A stretch of DNA of 64,000 bases from Alkalicella caledoniensis (GTDB lineage: Bacteria > Bacillota > Proteinivoracia > Proteinivoracales > Proteinivoracaceae), in the NCBI RefSeq assembly GCF_014467015.1, contig NZ_CP058559.1, positions 1,984,001-2,048,000 of the forward strand. The letters are read 5' to 3'. Below are positions 10,984-20,389 of this stretch, one piece after another; position 1 is the stretch's first letter; every line of letters begins with the position of its first letter. The notes beneath the pieces were generated by a model that worked only from the letters and a program-made list of their open reading frames with translations, was not told the DNA's origin and did no database searches. Made by a program: the position numbers and the translations under genes.

Positions 10984-11265
10984 ATATAGAAATTTACCAT
11001 AAAAAAGACTATGAAGAGAAGAGTAGATATGGGAAGTAATTTTAGCGAGTCGGTGATGGTGAAAGACCGGTATGAAGCCTGTATTGAAGAACATCTCGGA
11101 GTTTCTAATCGAAAGCTTTTGCAAGTAGACTTAGACGGATCCACACCGTTATTAAGTGGACAGTATATGTTTTTACTGTTACGGAGCCGGTCATATATAT
11201 GACAATTAGGGTGGTACCGCGGAGATATAGCCTTCGTCCCTTTATTTAGGGATGAGGGCTTTTTT
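10984..11265 (+). ncRNA. T-box riboswitch of asnS (asparagine)
   Basis: The leader contains the T-box core AGGGTGGTACCGCG at 11208-11221, followed by an intrinsic terminator (AGCCTTCGTCCC paired with GGGATGAGGGCT, then a T run, 11229-11265). The GGTGAAAG loop of stem I is at 11057-11064. The probable specifier is AAC at 11090-11092, followed by ATCTCGGAG; the glnS T-box in this window has CAA in the matching place. Uncharged tRNA-Asn should pair with AAC and with the UGGN bulge, favouring the antiterminator and asnS expression. Confidence 0.93.
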
Positions 11266-11297
11266 ATTTATATATATAAGAAAAAGGAGGAATAGTT

Positions 11298-12689
11298 ATG
11301 AAGTCTGTATATATCAAAGATATCTATAGAAATGTAGAAAAGTACGCAGACCAAACGGTGGTAATAGAAGGATGGATAAGAACACTTAGGGCATCAAAAG
11401 CATTTGGATTCATTGAAGTAAATGATGGAACTTTTTTTAACAATCTTCAGGTTGTGTTTGAAGAAAGTCTCGCAAATTTTAGTGAAATTGCAAAGCTTTC
11501 TATCAGTACATCTGTTAGGGTAGAAGGGAAGCTAGTGATTACACCTGACGCAAAGCAACCCTTTGAAATTAAAGCAATAAATATTACTGTGGAAGGTAAA
11601 TCAAGTAATGAGTACCCTCTACAGAAAAAAAGACATTCATTTGAATACCTAAGGGAGATTGCTCACCTAAGACCTAGAAGTAACACTTTCTCAGCAGTAT
11701 TTAGAATTAGATCCCTAGCAGCATTTGCTGTGCATCAGTTCTTTCAGGAAAAAGGATTTGTATATACACATACACCTATTATCACAGGAAGTGATGCAGA
11801 GGGAGCAGGTGAGATGTTTAGGATTACAACATTAGATCCTAAGAAGCCACCAGTGGATGAAAAAGGCGAAGTGGATTTTACTAAAGACTTCTTTGGAAAG
11901 GAAACTAGCTTAACAGTTAGTGGCCAATTGCAAGGAGAAGCCTATGCATTGGCATTTAGAAATATATACACATTCGGACCAACATTTAGGGCAGAAAACT
12001 CCCACACCGCTAGGCATGCCTCTGAGTTTTGGATGATTGAGCCTGAGATGGCATTTGCTGACTTGAATGATAACATGGAATTAGCTGAAGAAATGTTAAA
12101 GTATATCATCAATTATGTATTAGAGAATGCGCCGGAAGAAATGGATTTCTTTAACAAATTTGTTGATAAAGGTTTATTAGATAGATTAAAGGGCGTAGTA
12201 AGTTCAGATTTTGGTAGAGTGACTTATACAAAAGCCATAGAACTTCTTAAAGAATGTAAAGAAAACTTCGAATACCCTGTGGAATGGGGTTGTGACCTTC
12301 AAACAGAGCATGAAAGATATCTAACAGAAAAGATATTTAAAAAGCCTGTGTTTGTAACAGACTATCCTAAGGATATCAAAGCTTTCTATATGAAACTTAA
12401 TGAAGATGGTAAAACTGTGGCAGCTATGGATCTTTTGGTTCCAGGAGTTGGTGAAATTATTGGAGGAAGCCAGAGGGAAGATAAGCTAGAATTACTAGAA
12501 GAGAGAATGGATGCCATGGATCTTGATAAAGAAGAATACTGGTGGTATTTAGAACTTAGAAAATATGGTAGTACAAGACACTCAGGATATGGTTTAGGTT
12601 TTGAAAGGGCTATTATGTACTTAACGGGAATGGCTAATATTAGGGATGTTGTTTCTTTCCCGAGAACACCTAAATCAGCTGACTTCTAA
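11298..12689 (+). CDS. asnS: Asparaginyl-tRNA synthetase
   Basis: A 463-residue class IIb synthetase that charges tRNA-Asn using ATP. An N-terminal OB-fold (about residues 15-105, [24 protein letters not shown]) binds the anticodon. The catalytic domain has motif 2 in [16 protein letters not shown] and motif 3 in [16 protein letters not shown]. The [10 protein letters not shown] stretch is characteristic of AsnRS and AspRS, and the upstream T-box with an AAC specifier supports asparagine. Length is normal. The ATG follows AAGGAGG. It is transcribed from its own T-box promoter, which now lies beside an IS. Confidence 0.95.
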   Translation: MKSVYIKDIYRNVEKYADQTVVIEGWIRTLRASKAFGFIEVNDGTFFNNLQVVFEESLANFSEIAKLSISTSVRVEGKLVITPDAKQPFEIKAINITVEGKSSNEYPLQKKRHSFEYLREIAHLRPRSNTFSAVFRIRSLAAFAVHQFFQEKGFVYTHTPIITGSDAEGAGEMFRITTLDPKKPPVDEKGEVDFTKDFFGKETSLTVSGQLQGEAYALAFRNIYTFGPTFRAENSHTARHASEFWMIEPEMAFADLNDNMELAEEMLKYIINYVLENAPEEMDFFNKFVDKGLLDRLKGVVSSDFGRVTYTKAIELLKECKENFEYPVEWGCDLQTEHERYLTEKIFKKPVFVTDYPKDIKAFYMKLNEDGKTVAAMDLLVPGVGEIIGGSQREDKLELLEERMDAMDLDKEEYWWYLELRKYGSTRHSGYGLGFERAIMYLTGMANIRDVVSFPRTPKSADF

Positions 12690-12750
12690 AGCTCTTTTTG
12701 CTCCCTTAGATTATTACAAATACAAAGAAAAAATAAATATAGTATTTTAC

Positions 12751-12785
12751 AAAGGCAACCACTTCAATTTGAAATGGTTGCCTTT
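12751..12785. terminator. Hairpin after asnS
   Basis: AAAGGCAACCA paired with TGGTTGCCTTT around a 13-base loop. The rightward T run is short (CCTTT then A), so termination may be weak. Confidence 0.6.
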
Positions 12786-12959
12786 AAAAAAAGATTATAA
12801 AATCCCCTTAATATCCTTAAACGCTATATATAAACAGAAGATAAGCAGCCATAGAAAGATATGGTATAATTATATATTATAGAAATCATAACTAGTTAAA
12901 AAAGTAGATTCCACAAAGGTGACAAGAATATAAGCTTATGTAAAAAAGGATTGATAAAC

Positions 12960-15614
12960 ATGAAAAAAATAGTGATAGGTATATTGGCCCATGTTGATGC
13001 AGGTAAAACTACCTTATCAGAGGGGATGCTTTATCTCAGCGGTAAAATCGGAAAACTAGGGCGGGTTGACAACAAAAATGCGTATCTAGATACATATGAG
13101 CTGGAGAAGGAAAGGGGCATTACTATTTTCTCCAAGCAGGCCATACTGGAATTGGGTGAAACTCAGGTCACTCTGCTGGATACCCCAGGGCATGTGGATT
13201 TTTCTGCGGAAATGGAAAGGACCCTGCAGGTATTGGATTATGCTATTTTAGTAGTCAGTGCCGCTGATGGTGTACAGGGACATACAAAGACTCTGTGGAT
13301 GCTACTAGAGTTATATAATATTCCTGTTTTTATTTTTGTGAACAAAATGGACCAGCCTGGTGTAAGTAAGGATAATTTGATCAGGGAAATAAAAAATCAG
13401 CTCAGTGATGGATGTATTGACTTTGGGCAGGACCAAACAGAAAGTTTTTATGACCAACTGGCTATGTGTGATGAAGGTATGATGGGAACCTTCCTTGATA
13501 CGGGTACCATAGGAACTGTCCATATAAGAGAAAGCATTAAAGAGAGAAAAGTTTTTCCATGTACCTTCGGGTCAGCTTTAAAACTAGAAGGTATCGAGGA
13601 AATGATGAGATGTATAGTTGAGCATGTTATTACTCCTTCCTATCCCAGTGAGTTCGGAGCTAAGATATTTAAAGTTACACGGGACAATCAAGGGAACCGT
13701 CTTACACACTTAAAGGTTACCGGTGGCATCCTCAAAGTTAGGGATGTTTTAAAAAATGAGAATTGGGAAGAGAAAGTGAACCAGATCCGTCTTTATTCAG
13801 GAGAGAAGTACGAGGCAGTAACTGAAGTGGCAGGGGGAACGGTATGTGCAGTGACAGGACTGAGCCAGGCTGCACCGGGAGAGACCTTGGGGGTAGAGGA
13901 AGAATCCTATGCTCCAATACTTGAACCTGTACTCTCCTATCGAATGATACTGCCAGAGGGCTATGATCCAAGGGTTATGCTTCCAAGGCTGCGTCAGATT
14001 GAAGAAGAGGAACCTGAGCTAAACATCCTTTGGGATGAAAAATTACAGGAGATTCATATTCGAGTCATGGGGGAGGTGCAGCTTGAAATCCTGCAAAGTT
14101 TGATTCAAGAGCGTTTTGATGTTTATGTAGAATTCGATGAGGGAGGAATTATATACAAAGAGACCATTGCCAATACTGTAGAGGGTGTGGGGCATTTCGA
14201 ACCTTTGAGACACTATGCGGAGGTACACCTTTTTTTAGAACCTGGTGAACGGGGAAGTGGCTTAGTCTTTGGAAGTAACTGTAGCGAGGATATTCTCGGT
14301 AAAAGTTGGCAGAGACTTGTGTTACAGCATCTGAAGGAAAAAGCCCATATAGGTGTTCTAACGGGATCTGAAATAACAGATATGAAGATTACCCTAGTCA
14401 GCGGTAAGGCCCATAACAAACATACCGATGGCGGTGATTTTAGAGAGGCTACTTGGCGCGCTCTGCGACAAGGCTTAATGGAGGCACAATCGGTTTTATT
14501 GGAACCCTACTACTCTTTCAGGTTAGAACTGCCTGAAAATATGATAGGAAGGGCCATGACCGATATAGATAAGATGAAAGGAAGCAGTGAAATATTCCAA
14601 ACAGACGGTGAAATGGCGGTGCTTGTGGGAATTGCCCCCGTTAGTGGCATGAGAAACTATCAAAAGGAAGTAGTTGCTTACACTAAAGGTTATGGTAGAC
14701 TTTTTTGTAGCTTAAAGGGGTATGAAGCTTGTCTAAATAGCGAAGAAATCATAGAAAAAATAGGATATAATCCTGATAGAGATATAGAAAATCCCACTAG
14801 TTCTGTCTTCTGTGCTCAAGGAACAGGATTTATAGTCCAGTGGGATGAAGTTAAGAAATATATGCATTTAGAGGGCTATCTCCAAGAAGAAAGAAATCAT
14901 AGTGAAAAGTCGTTTCTTCATAAGGCTAGATATAAAGATGAGAACTTTATTAGCAATGATGAGATTGATCAAATTTTTGATAAAACTTTTTATGCTAATC
15001 AAGGGAGAAAATCAGTTTGGAAAAGAAAAAGGGAAGCAAGTGGAGGCTACCAAAGACCTGTCAGTCAAGTTATTGTTAGCAGGGAAGAGGAACCCAGGGA
15101 AAAATTTCTCCTCATTGACGGCTACAATATTATCTACGCATGGCCAGAACTAAAAGAGCTTGCTGATTACAATATGGATGCAGCAAGAACCAAGTTGATT
15201 GATACTTTAAGTAATTATCAGGGTATTGGAAAATGCCGAATCATCGTTGTTTTTGATGCATACCGCGTTCAGGGGCACCGTGAAGAGATAATGAAATACC
15301 ATAATATCCACTTAGTATATACAAAAGAGGCCCAGACGGCAGACCAGTATATTGAAAAGTTTACCCATGACAATAGTAAAAAGTATAAAATTACAGTGGC
15401 CACATCAGACGGTTTGCAGCAAATAATAGTCCGGGGACAAGGAGGACATTTACTATCAGCTAGGGAGCTAAAGGAAGAAATTCAGCGAGCAAATGAGAGA
15501 GTAACACAGGAAACACTAAAATTGCAGGAGTCTGATCCTAACTATCTAGGAGACACAATAACTGCGGATGCCAAAGAGAAAATGAAGGATATGGTTAAGG
15601 ATATGGAGCGTTAG
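12960..15614 (+). CDS. TetM/EF-G-like translational GTPase fused to a Rae1/YacP NYN nuclease domain
   Basis: An 884-residue protein in two parts. Residues 1 to about 660 are a ribosome-binding translational GTPase of the tetracycline ribosomal-protection type: G1 AHVDAGKTT (10-18), switch ERGITI, G3 DTPGHVDF, G4 NKMD, then EF-G-like domains II-V. At the domain IV loop it has HTDGGDFREATWRALRQGL, not the SPVSTPADFR loop of TetM. Residues about 714-875 match B. subtilis Rae1/YacP, a ribosome-associated endoribonuclease that cuts mRNA in the A site: LLIDGYNIIYAWPELKEL, IIVVFDAYRV, TKEAQTADQYIEK, VATSDGLQQ and SARELKEEI, including the expected acidic residues. A charged linker (about 660-712) joins the parts. 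Start is ATG 12960 after AAGGA. The AraC-type regulator starts 24 bp downstream. Whether it gives tetracycline resistance is uncertain. Confidence 0.88.
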   Translation: MKKIVIGILAHVDAGKTTLSEGMLYLSGKIGKLGRVDNKNAYLDTYELEKERGITIFSKQAILELGETQVTLLDTPGHVDFSAEMERTLQVLDYAILVVSAADGVQGHTKTLWMLLELYNIPVFIFVNKMDQPGVSKDNLIREIKNQLSDGCIDFGQDQTESFYDQLAMCDEGMMGTFLDTGTIGTVHIRESIKERKVFPCTFGSALKLEGIEEMMRCIVEHVITPSYPSEFGAKIFKVTRDNQGNRLTHLKVTGGILKVRDVLKNENWEEKVNQIRLYSGEKYEAVTEVAGGTVCAVTGLSQAAPGETLGVEEESYAPILEPVLSYRMILPEGYDPRVMLPRLRQIEEEEPELNILWDEKLQEIHIRVMGEVQLEILQSLIQERFDVYVEFDEGGIIYKETIANTVEGVGHFEPLRHYAEVHLFLEPGERGSGLVFGSNCSEDILGKSWQRLVLQHLKEKAHIGVLTGSEITDMKITLVSGKAHNKHTDGGDFREATWRALRQGLMEAQSVLLEPYYSFRLELPENMIGRAMTDIDKMKGSSEIFQTDGEMAVLVGIAPVSGMRNYQKEVVAYTKGYGRLFCSLKGYEACLNSEEIIEKIGYNPDRDIENPTSSVFCAQGTGFIVQWDEVKKYMHLEGYLQEERNHSEKSFLHKARYKDENFISNDEIDQIFDKTFYANQGRKSVWKRKREASGGYQRPVSQVIVSREEEPREKFLLIDGYNIIYAWPELKELADYNMDAARTKLIDTLSNYQGIGKCRIIVVFDAYRVQGHREEIMKYHNIHLVYTKEAQTADQYIEKFTHDNSKKYKITVATSDGLQQIIVRGQGGHLLSARELKEEIQRANERVTQETLKLQESDPNYLGDTITADAKEKMKDMVKDMER

Positions 15615-15638
15615 TATATTGTATAGGGGGGGAACCAA

Positions 15639-16544
15639 ATGGATTATACAAATTTAATTCAAAAAACCATAGACTATATTGATGATAATATTTTTGAAGA
15701 AATAACAGTAGAGAATCTAGCAAAAATAGCAGGATTCTCTACATATCATTACTATAAACTATTTAGAAATTATGTAGGGGTTCCCATAAAGGAATATGTA
15801 ACAAGACGAAGGCTCCAGTACGCACTTTATGAACTTAGCCAAGGTAAGAAGATAATAGATATAGCTATGACATATGGCTTTGAAACCCATGCAGGATTTA
15901 CCAAGGCCTTCAAAAAAACCTTTGGATATCCCCCAAATTTTTATAGAATACATGCTCCTATTGGTATCCCCCAGAGAGTTAATTTGAAGAGGCTTAAGGA
16001 CAGCAAGGCTGGTGGCATTGTAATGCAACCTAAAATAACGTGCCGAGATGGCTTTAAATTGGTTGGTTATGAGTTTAAAACAACTTTAAATAACAATGCT
16101 CATTGTAGGGATATTCCAGCTTTTTTACATAGATTTGAAACAGAAGATAAAGAAATCAAACTATATGAGACACAGAATCCCCCTAAGCATGGAGAATATG
16201 GAATATGCACAAGTACTAACTTAGAGAAAGATGAGTTTTCATATATTTTAGGTGTAGAAGTGACTAATTTTGATAGTGCCTTAGAGGAAATGTATACTTT
16301 AGATGTCTTGCCAGCAACCTACGCAGTATTTACATCACCAGATGTATCAAGTGCTGATTTTGAGAAATCTGTAATAGGTACATGGCAATATATACTTGAA
16401 GAGTGGTTCCCAAACTCACCCTATGAGATTGATGATAGCCAGCCAGACTTTGAGTTTTACAACGAAAGATGTCACCCATGGGTTTATGAAAAGGTGCACA
16501 TGTATATCTACATACCCGTGAAAATAAAAAGTCGTAACCGTTAG
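15639..16544 (+). CDS. AraC-family regulator with GyrI-like effector domain
   Basis: A 301-residue regulator. The first 110 residues hold two AraC helix-turn-helix units (VENLAKIAGFSTYHYYKLFRN and IIDIAMTYGFETHAGFTKAF), and residues about 130-298 form a GyrI/Rob-type ligand-binding domain (FKLVGYEFKT, LPATYAVFTSP, PYEIDDSQPDFEFY, VHMYIYIPV). Such proteins bind hydrophobic drugs and activate efflux genes. It sits 24 bp after the GTPase-nuclease gene with a GGGGGGG-rich ribosome binding site, so the two may be co-transcribed. It is followed by a terminator and then an ABC exporter, a plausible target. No operator was identified. Confidence 0.9.
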   Translation: MDYTNLIQKTIDYIDDNIFEEITVENLAKIAGFSTYHYYKLFRNYVGVPIKEYVTRRRLQYALYELSQGKKIIDIAMTYGFETHAGFTKAFKKTFGYPPNFYRIHAPIGIPQRVNLKRLKDSKAGGIVMQPKITCRDGFKLVGYEFKTTLNNNAHCRDIPAFLHRFETEDKEIKLYETQNPPKHGEYGICTSTNLEKDEFSYILGVEVTNFDSALEEMYTLDVLPATYAVFTSPDVSSADFEKSVIGTWQYILEEWFPNSPYEIDDSQPDFEFYNERCHPWVYEKVHMYIYIPVKIKSRNR

Positions 16545-16558
16545 GTTTCGACTTTTTT
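16527..16558 (+). terminator. Terminator at the end of the araC-type gene
   Basis: AAAAGTCG paired with CGACTTTT, with inner ACC/GGT, followed by further T. It overlaps the last codons of the gene. Confidence 0.82.
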
Positions 16559-16766
16559 AGTACTCAAAAAAGGATGATTTTCCTGAAAGTATGGGATTTT
16601 AGATCAGAAAAGTCATTTTTAAATGACAGTGACTTTGCCTGAAAGCAACCTGAAGGTGGAAAAACATAACAAATTAGGATAAGAAAATTAAATTCAGCAA
16701 TGATACTATGTATTTGATAACAAAAGGTAATAGATTCAAAGTCTATACCACGAGAGGGGACAGTGT

Positions 16767-18503
16767 ATGAATAAAAAGAAAAGCAGTATTTCTGCTACTG
16801 CTAGATGGTTTTGGAAATATGGCAAGGGTAGATATTTTCATGTGCTAGGAATTATTATGTGTATTGGGTTAATTACAGGTGGTAACATTCTTCGAGCAAG
16901 TGTTTTAGATAAGTTAATTACAGTATCCTTATTAAGGGACACAGAACAACTATTAGTTATAATAGTTACGCTAATTGCAATAGTTGTGGTGGGGTTATTG
17001 GCAAACTCTTTTCTAGCTCTATTTAAAACTCACTTCGGAGCAATAACTGCTGCTAATATTAGGAAGGATTTTTTTAGTAGTTTGCTTAAAATGCCAGTGT
17101 CTAAAATAGAATCACATTCATCAGGGGCTATAATCTCTGTATATAATAATGAACTAAATAAGATTATTAGTTTAATTTCAGGTAAATTTGTAGACGCTTT
17201 GCTTCAACCTATAATGTTTATTGGGGTTTCTGTTTATATGTTGATAATAAACTGGAAGCTTTATCTCATATGCTATGCATTACTGCCCTTGGTAGTAATG
17301 ATAATAAACAAGTTGTCAAAGAAAAGTGCTTCCTATGCCACTAAGTATTATGAGAAGATTGGATATGCAAATGAACTATCCAAAGAGTGTATTGATGGAA
17401 TAACAGAGATAAAGACTTTTAATCTAGAGAGCTCTGTTATTGAACGGTGCAAGAATGCATTTGATGATGTTCTGTTTTACATTCTTAAGTCTGAGAAGTA
17501 TGATGCAATATCCCTTCCATTTTGGCTATTGAATTTTCAATTGCCGAAGATCATGTGTATTTTGTTTGGTGGATTCCTTGCGCTAAATGGGGAAATGACT
17601 GTAGGAGAGCTGGTAGCATATGTCCAACTAACTCTATATGTTTCTCAACCAGCGTCAGCAGTAGTAGATTTTATAGATTCATTAAGACAAGGTAGTGTAG
17701 CATTAAAAGGAATTAGAGGGATAATGGATGTAGAAGAGTTTACAGAAATTCAAATTAAGCCTATAGGGAAAACAAAGCAGGAGGCAATATCCTTTAATAA
17801 TGTTACCTTTGCCTACGGAGATAACACAGTTTTAAAGAATTGTAACTTCACCATCAAAAGGAATGGGTTTAATGTATTGGCAGGGGCCAGTGGCCAAGGA
17901 AAAAGTACTATATTATCTTTAATTTGTGGGTTGTATTCTGTGACAAGTGGAGAGATAAAGATAGCAGAAGAATATATTGAGAAAGGCATTGCTTACGTAT
18001 CTCAGGATAATGTGTTATTTCCAGGCACCATAGCTGAAAACATAGCATTTGGCATAGAAAATCCTAGTTTTTCGGAAATTCAAGAGGCTGCTATAGCAGC
18101 CAAGGCCCATGACTTCATATGCCAACTCCCAAAATCTTACAATACTCCTGTTGGAGAGCGTGGGCAGATTCTATCGGGAGGTCAGCGTCAGCGGATTGCA
18201 ATTGCTAGAGCATTTTTTAGAAAAAGCCCATTAATTTTAATGGATGAGCCCACATCAGCAATAGATACTGAGACTGAGGAGCAAATTGTAAAAATGCTAC
18301 TGAGTCTCTCTAAGGAATCTACTTTATTAGTTTCCTCCCATCGATTATCAACTATTAAAAAAGCAGATTGTATATATGTTCTTCAGGGAGCTAGTATTGT
18401 AGAGTGCGGAACCCATGAAGACTTGTGGAGTAATAATAAAGGTGTTTATCATAGTTTATATAGAAAACAAATAGAAGTAGACAGTGGTGGGGTGGCAGTA
18501 TGA
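16767..18503 (+). CDS. ABC exporter subunit (TM + ATPase), first of a pair
   Basis: A 578-residue half-transporter. Residues about 20-310 hold six membrane helices; the ATPase follows with Walker A GASGQGKST, signature LSGGQRQR, Walker B LILMDEPTSAID and H-loop SSHRLST. These are all consensus, so this ATPase site should be catalytic. Its stop overlaps the next ABC gene by 4 bp (ATGA), the mark of a translationally coupled heterodimer like LmrCD or BmrCD. The substrate is probably a drug, lipid or peptide. The AraC/GyrI-like regulator upstream may control it. The 220 bp before the gene hold no other coding frame. Confidence 0.9.
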   Translation: MNKKKSSISATARWFWKYGKGRYFHVLGIIMCIGLITGGNILRASVLDKLITVSLLRDTEQLLVIIVTLIAIVVVGLLANSFLALFKTHFGAITAANIRKDFFSSLLKMPVSKIESHSSGAIISVYNNELNKIISLISGKFVDALLQPIMFIGVSVYMLIINWKLYLICYALLPLVVMIINKLSKKSASYATKYYEKIGYANELSKECIDGITEIKTFNLESSVIERCKNAFDDVLFYILKSEKYDAISLPFWLLNFQLPKIMCILFGGFLALNGEMTVGELVAYVQLTLYVSQPASAVVDFIDSLRQGSVALKGIRGIMDVEEFTEIQIKPIGKTKQEAISFNNVTFAYGDNTVLKNCNFTIKRNGFNVLAGASGQGKSTILSLICGLYSVTSGEIKIAEEYIEKGIAYVSQDNVLFPGTIAENIAFGIENPSFSEIQEAAIAAKAHDFICQLPKSYNTPVGERGQILSGGQRQRIAIARAFFRKSPLILMDEPTSAIDTETEEQIVKMLLSLSKESTLLVSSHRLSTIKKADCIYVLQGASIVECGTHEDLWSNNKGVYHSLYRKQIEVDSGGVAV

Positions 18504-20137
18504 AAAATGAATTCGTAAATGATGGAAAAAAGATCTTTAACTTGCTAGGAAATGAAAAGTGGAAATATTTATTATCAGTTATTATTTGTGCAATTGTAGT
18601 TCCAGCCTTTGACCTAGCACTACCTTGGGTAACGAAATGGATGATCAATGCTGTGGAAATGGGAAGTAAAGAGCTTTTAATACAAGGTTTTTTAACTATG
18701 ATAATAATATTTATTTTATACAGTATTCTGGTGCCAATCACTGGCTATCATTACGAAGGAAGAAGCCATAAGCCTTTGCTAGGTGTAAGGCTAAGGCTCT
18801 TAAAACATATTATAGGGATGCCCTTTAATTTCTTTTCTAAACAACATAGTGGGGAATTAATGTCTAGGTTAACAGGGGATATAGACGAGCTGTTTGATTT
18901 TTATAAAGAGCAAACCTATGATATTATTTCGATTTTATTTAAGGGTATAGGGGCTCTAGCTATGTTATTTATACTAGATATACGGATAGCAGCACCTGTT
19001 ATAATATTAGGAATCATATCTGCTGTAAGCAGAAGCTATGGGGTAAAGGCCTTAAAAGAAAATAGTGATGATGTACGTAAGCTCTCAGGAGAAGCGAATA
19101 GTCTAGTTAGTGATTCCTTAGGAGGTATTAAGGTAGTAAAGGCATTTAAATTTGAGGAATTCTTAAATAGAGACTTCACTTCTATTATGGATAGAGTAAC
19201 CCGCAAGGCCTATGATAGAAATATTATAGAAATAAAAAGAAATGCACTAAGCTATATAATTGGTAGTTTGAATTTTCTTGGAGTTCTGTGTATTGGAGCA
19301 TATATGATATCCAAGGGGACCTTAGACGTTGGGTCTGTATTCGCAGCCATAATGCTACAAGAAGGTATTATAGAGATGTTTGTGGCCTTTGGAACCTATG
19401 GTTTTGGAATAAAGATACAAATAGCAAAATCTGCCCGCATATTTGAACTATTCCAGGAGAAACAAGAGAGACAAGGGAAGTATGAGGGTTCAGGCTCTCA
19501 TATATGTGGAGATGAGTTAATTGCCATTGAGGAGGGCAGCTTTTCATATAATGATAGAGAGGCAGTGTTTACCAGACTCAATATAAGGATTATGAGAAAT
19601 GAGCTGGTCATATTGGAAGGGCAAAGTGGCACTGGTAAATCAACTCTATCTAAAATATTAACAGGACTAATGCCGCTAGAATCTGGAAATATCCTTTGGT
19701 GTGGAAAAAATGCTAACATGTCAATTCTACGGAATAATGTAGCATATGTTCCACAGGAACCCTACCTTTTCAAGGGATCAATATTGGATAATTTAAGGAT
19801 TGGTAATCCAAAAGCTACAATGGACGAAATTTATAAAGCTACTAAAAAGGCATGTGCCCATGATTTTATAGTAAGCCAACCCCAAGGGTACAACACTGTA
19901 ATAGGAGAACGTGGTCTTACCCTATCAGGAGGGCAAAGACAAAGAATTGCCATAGCCAGAGCCTTACTAAAGGAGGCATCTATCCTACTTATAGATGAAG
20001 GCACATCTGCTATCGACTCAGAAATAGAAAACATTTTGTTAGACAATTTAATAAGTGAAGTAGATAAGAGGACGGTAATTTTTGTTGCCCATGGTCCAAC
20101 AATCGCTAAACGAGCTAATAGAGTTATAGAAATATAA
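18500..20137 (+). CDS. ABC exporter subunit, second of the pair, C-terminally clipped
   Basis: A 545-residue partner of the preceding subunit, with six membrane helices (about 20-300) and an ATPase with Walker A GQSGTGKST, signature LSGGQRQR and Walker B ILLIDEGTSAID. The usual proline after the catalytic Glu is replaced by Gly, and the H-loop reads VAHGPTIA. The protein ends at RVIEI, where family members normally go on for about 30-40 residues (D-G-x-I-x-E-x-G-x-H). An acetyltransferase fragment starts in the overlapping TAATG, suggesting that a deletion removed the 3' end of this gene together with the front of the next one. It may still function, as the nucleotide-binding motifs are present. 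Confidence 0.87.
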   Translation: MKNEFVNDGKKIFNLLGNEKWKYLLSVIICAIVVPAFDLALPWVTKWMINAVEMGSKELLIQGFLTMIIIFILYSILVPITGYHYEGRSHKPLLGVRLRLLKHIIGMPFNFFSKQHSGELMSRLTGDIDELFDFYKEQTYDIISILFKGIGALAMLFILDIRIAAPVIILGIISAVSRSYGVKALKENSDDVRKLSGEANSLVSDSLGGIKVVKAFKFEEFLNRDFTSIMDRVTRKAYDRNIIEIKRNALSYIIGSLNFLGVLCIGAYMISKGTLDVGSVFAAIMLQEGIIEMFVAFGTYGFGIKIQIAKSARIFELFQEKQERQGKYEGSGSHICGDELIAIEEGSFSYNDREAVFTRLNIRIMRNELVILEGQSGTGKSTLSKILTGLMPLESGNILWCGKNANMSILRNNVAYVPQEPYLFKGSILDNLRIGNPKATMDEIYKATKKACAHDFIVSQPQGYNTVIGERGLTLSGGQRQRIAIARALLKEASILLIDEGTSAIDSEIENILLDNLISEVDKRTVIFVAHGPTIAKRANRVIEI

Positions 20138-20322
20138 TGATAGAGACCTTTTCCTTTAATGAACCAGCCATAAAAACACTAAAGAAGGTAGGATTTAAAG
20201 AAATAGGTAGACGGAGAAATAGTATCATATACGGAAGAAATGAATATGATGAAATTTTTATGGATATGCTCAGCGATGAATTTCAGCAATCAAAAATTGA
20301 AAAGTTATTAGGAAAGAAGTAA
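20137..20322 (+). pseudogene. C-terminal remnant of a GNAT acetyltransferase
   Basis: Sixty-one codons starting in the TAATG overlap with the ABC gene. The sequence TFSFNEPAIKTLKKVGFKEIGRRR is the acetyl-CoA-binding and helix-4 region of RimJ/SpeG-type GNAT proteins, and IIYGRNEYDEIFMDMLSDEF is their usual C-terminal end. The N-terminal two thirds (about 110 residues) is missing, so it cannot be an active acetyltransferase. It is best read as a scar of a deletion between the ABC gene and a formerly downstream GNAT gene. Confidence 0.78.
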
Positions 20323-20339
20323 AAATATTATAAAACCAC

Positions 20340-20370
20340 TTGACTCGGCCCCTAGGGCAGGGTTTATTCT
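20340..20370 (+). promoter_or_regulatory. MerR-type promoter with 19-bp spacer
   Basis: TTGACT (20340-20345), a 19-bp GC-rich spacer with a CCCCTAGGG centre, then TATTCT (20365-20370). The overlong spacer with a dyad is the hallmark of promoters that MerR-family activators untwist. The MerR-methyltransferase gene follows, so it is probably autoregulated. Confidence 0.82.
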
Positions 20371-20389
20371 TTAAGTGGAGGTGGTTTTA

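Noticed and set aside
12646-12882. Open frame across the asnS end and its hairpin
   Set aside because: It overlaps asnS, has no start site and runs through the terminator-like hairpin.
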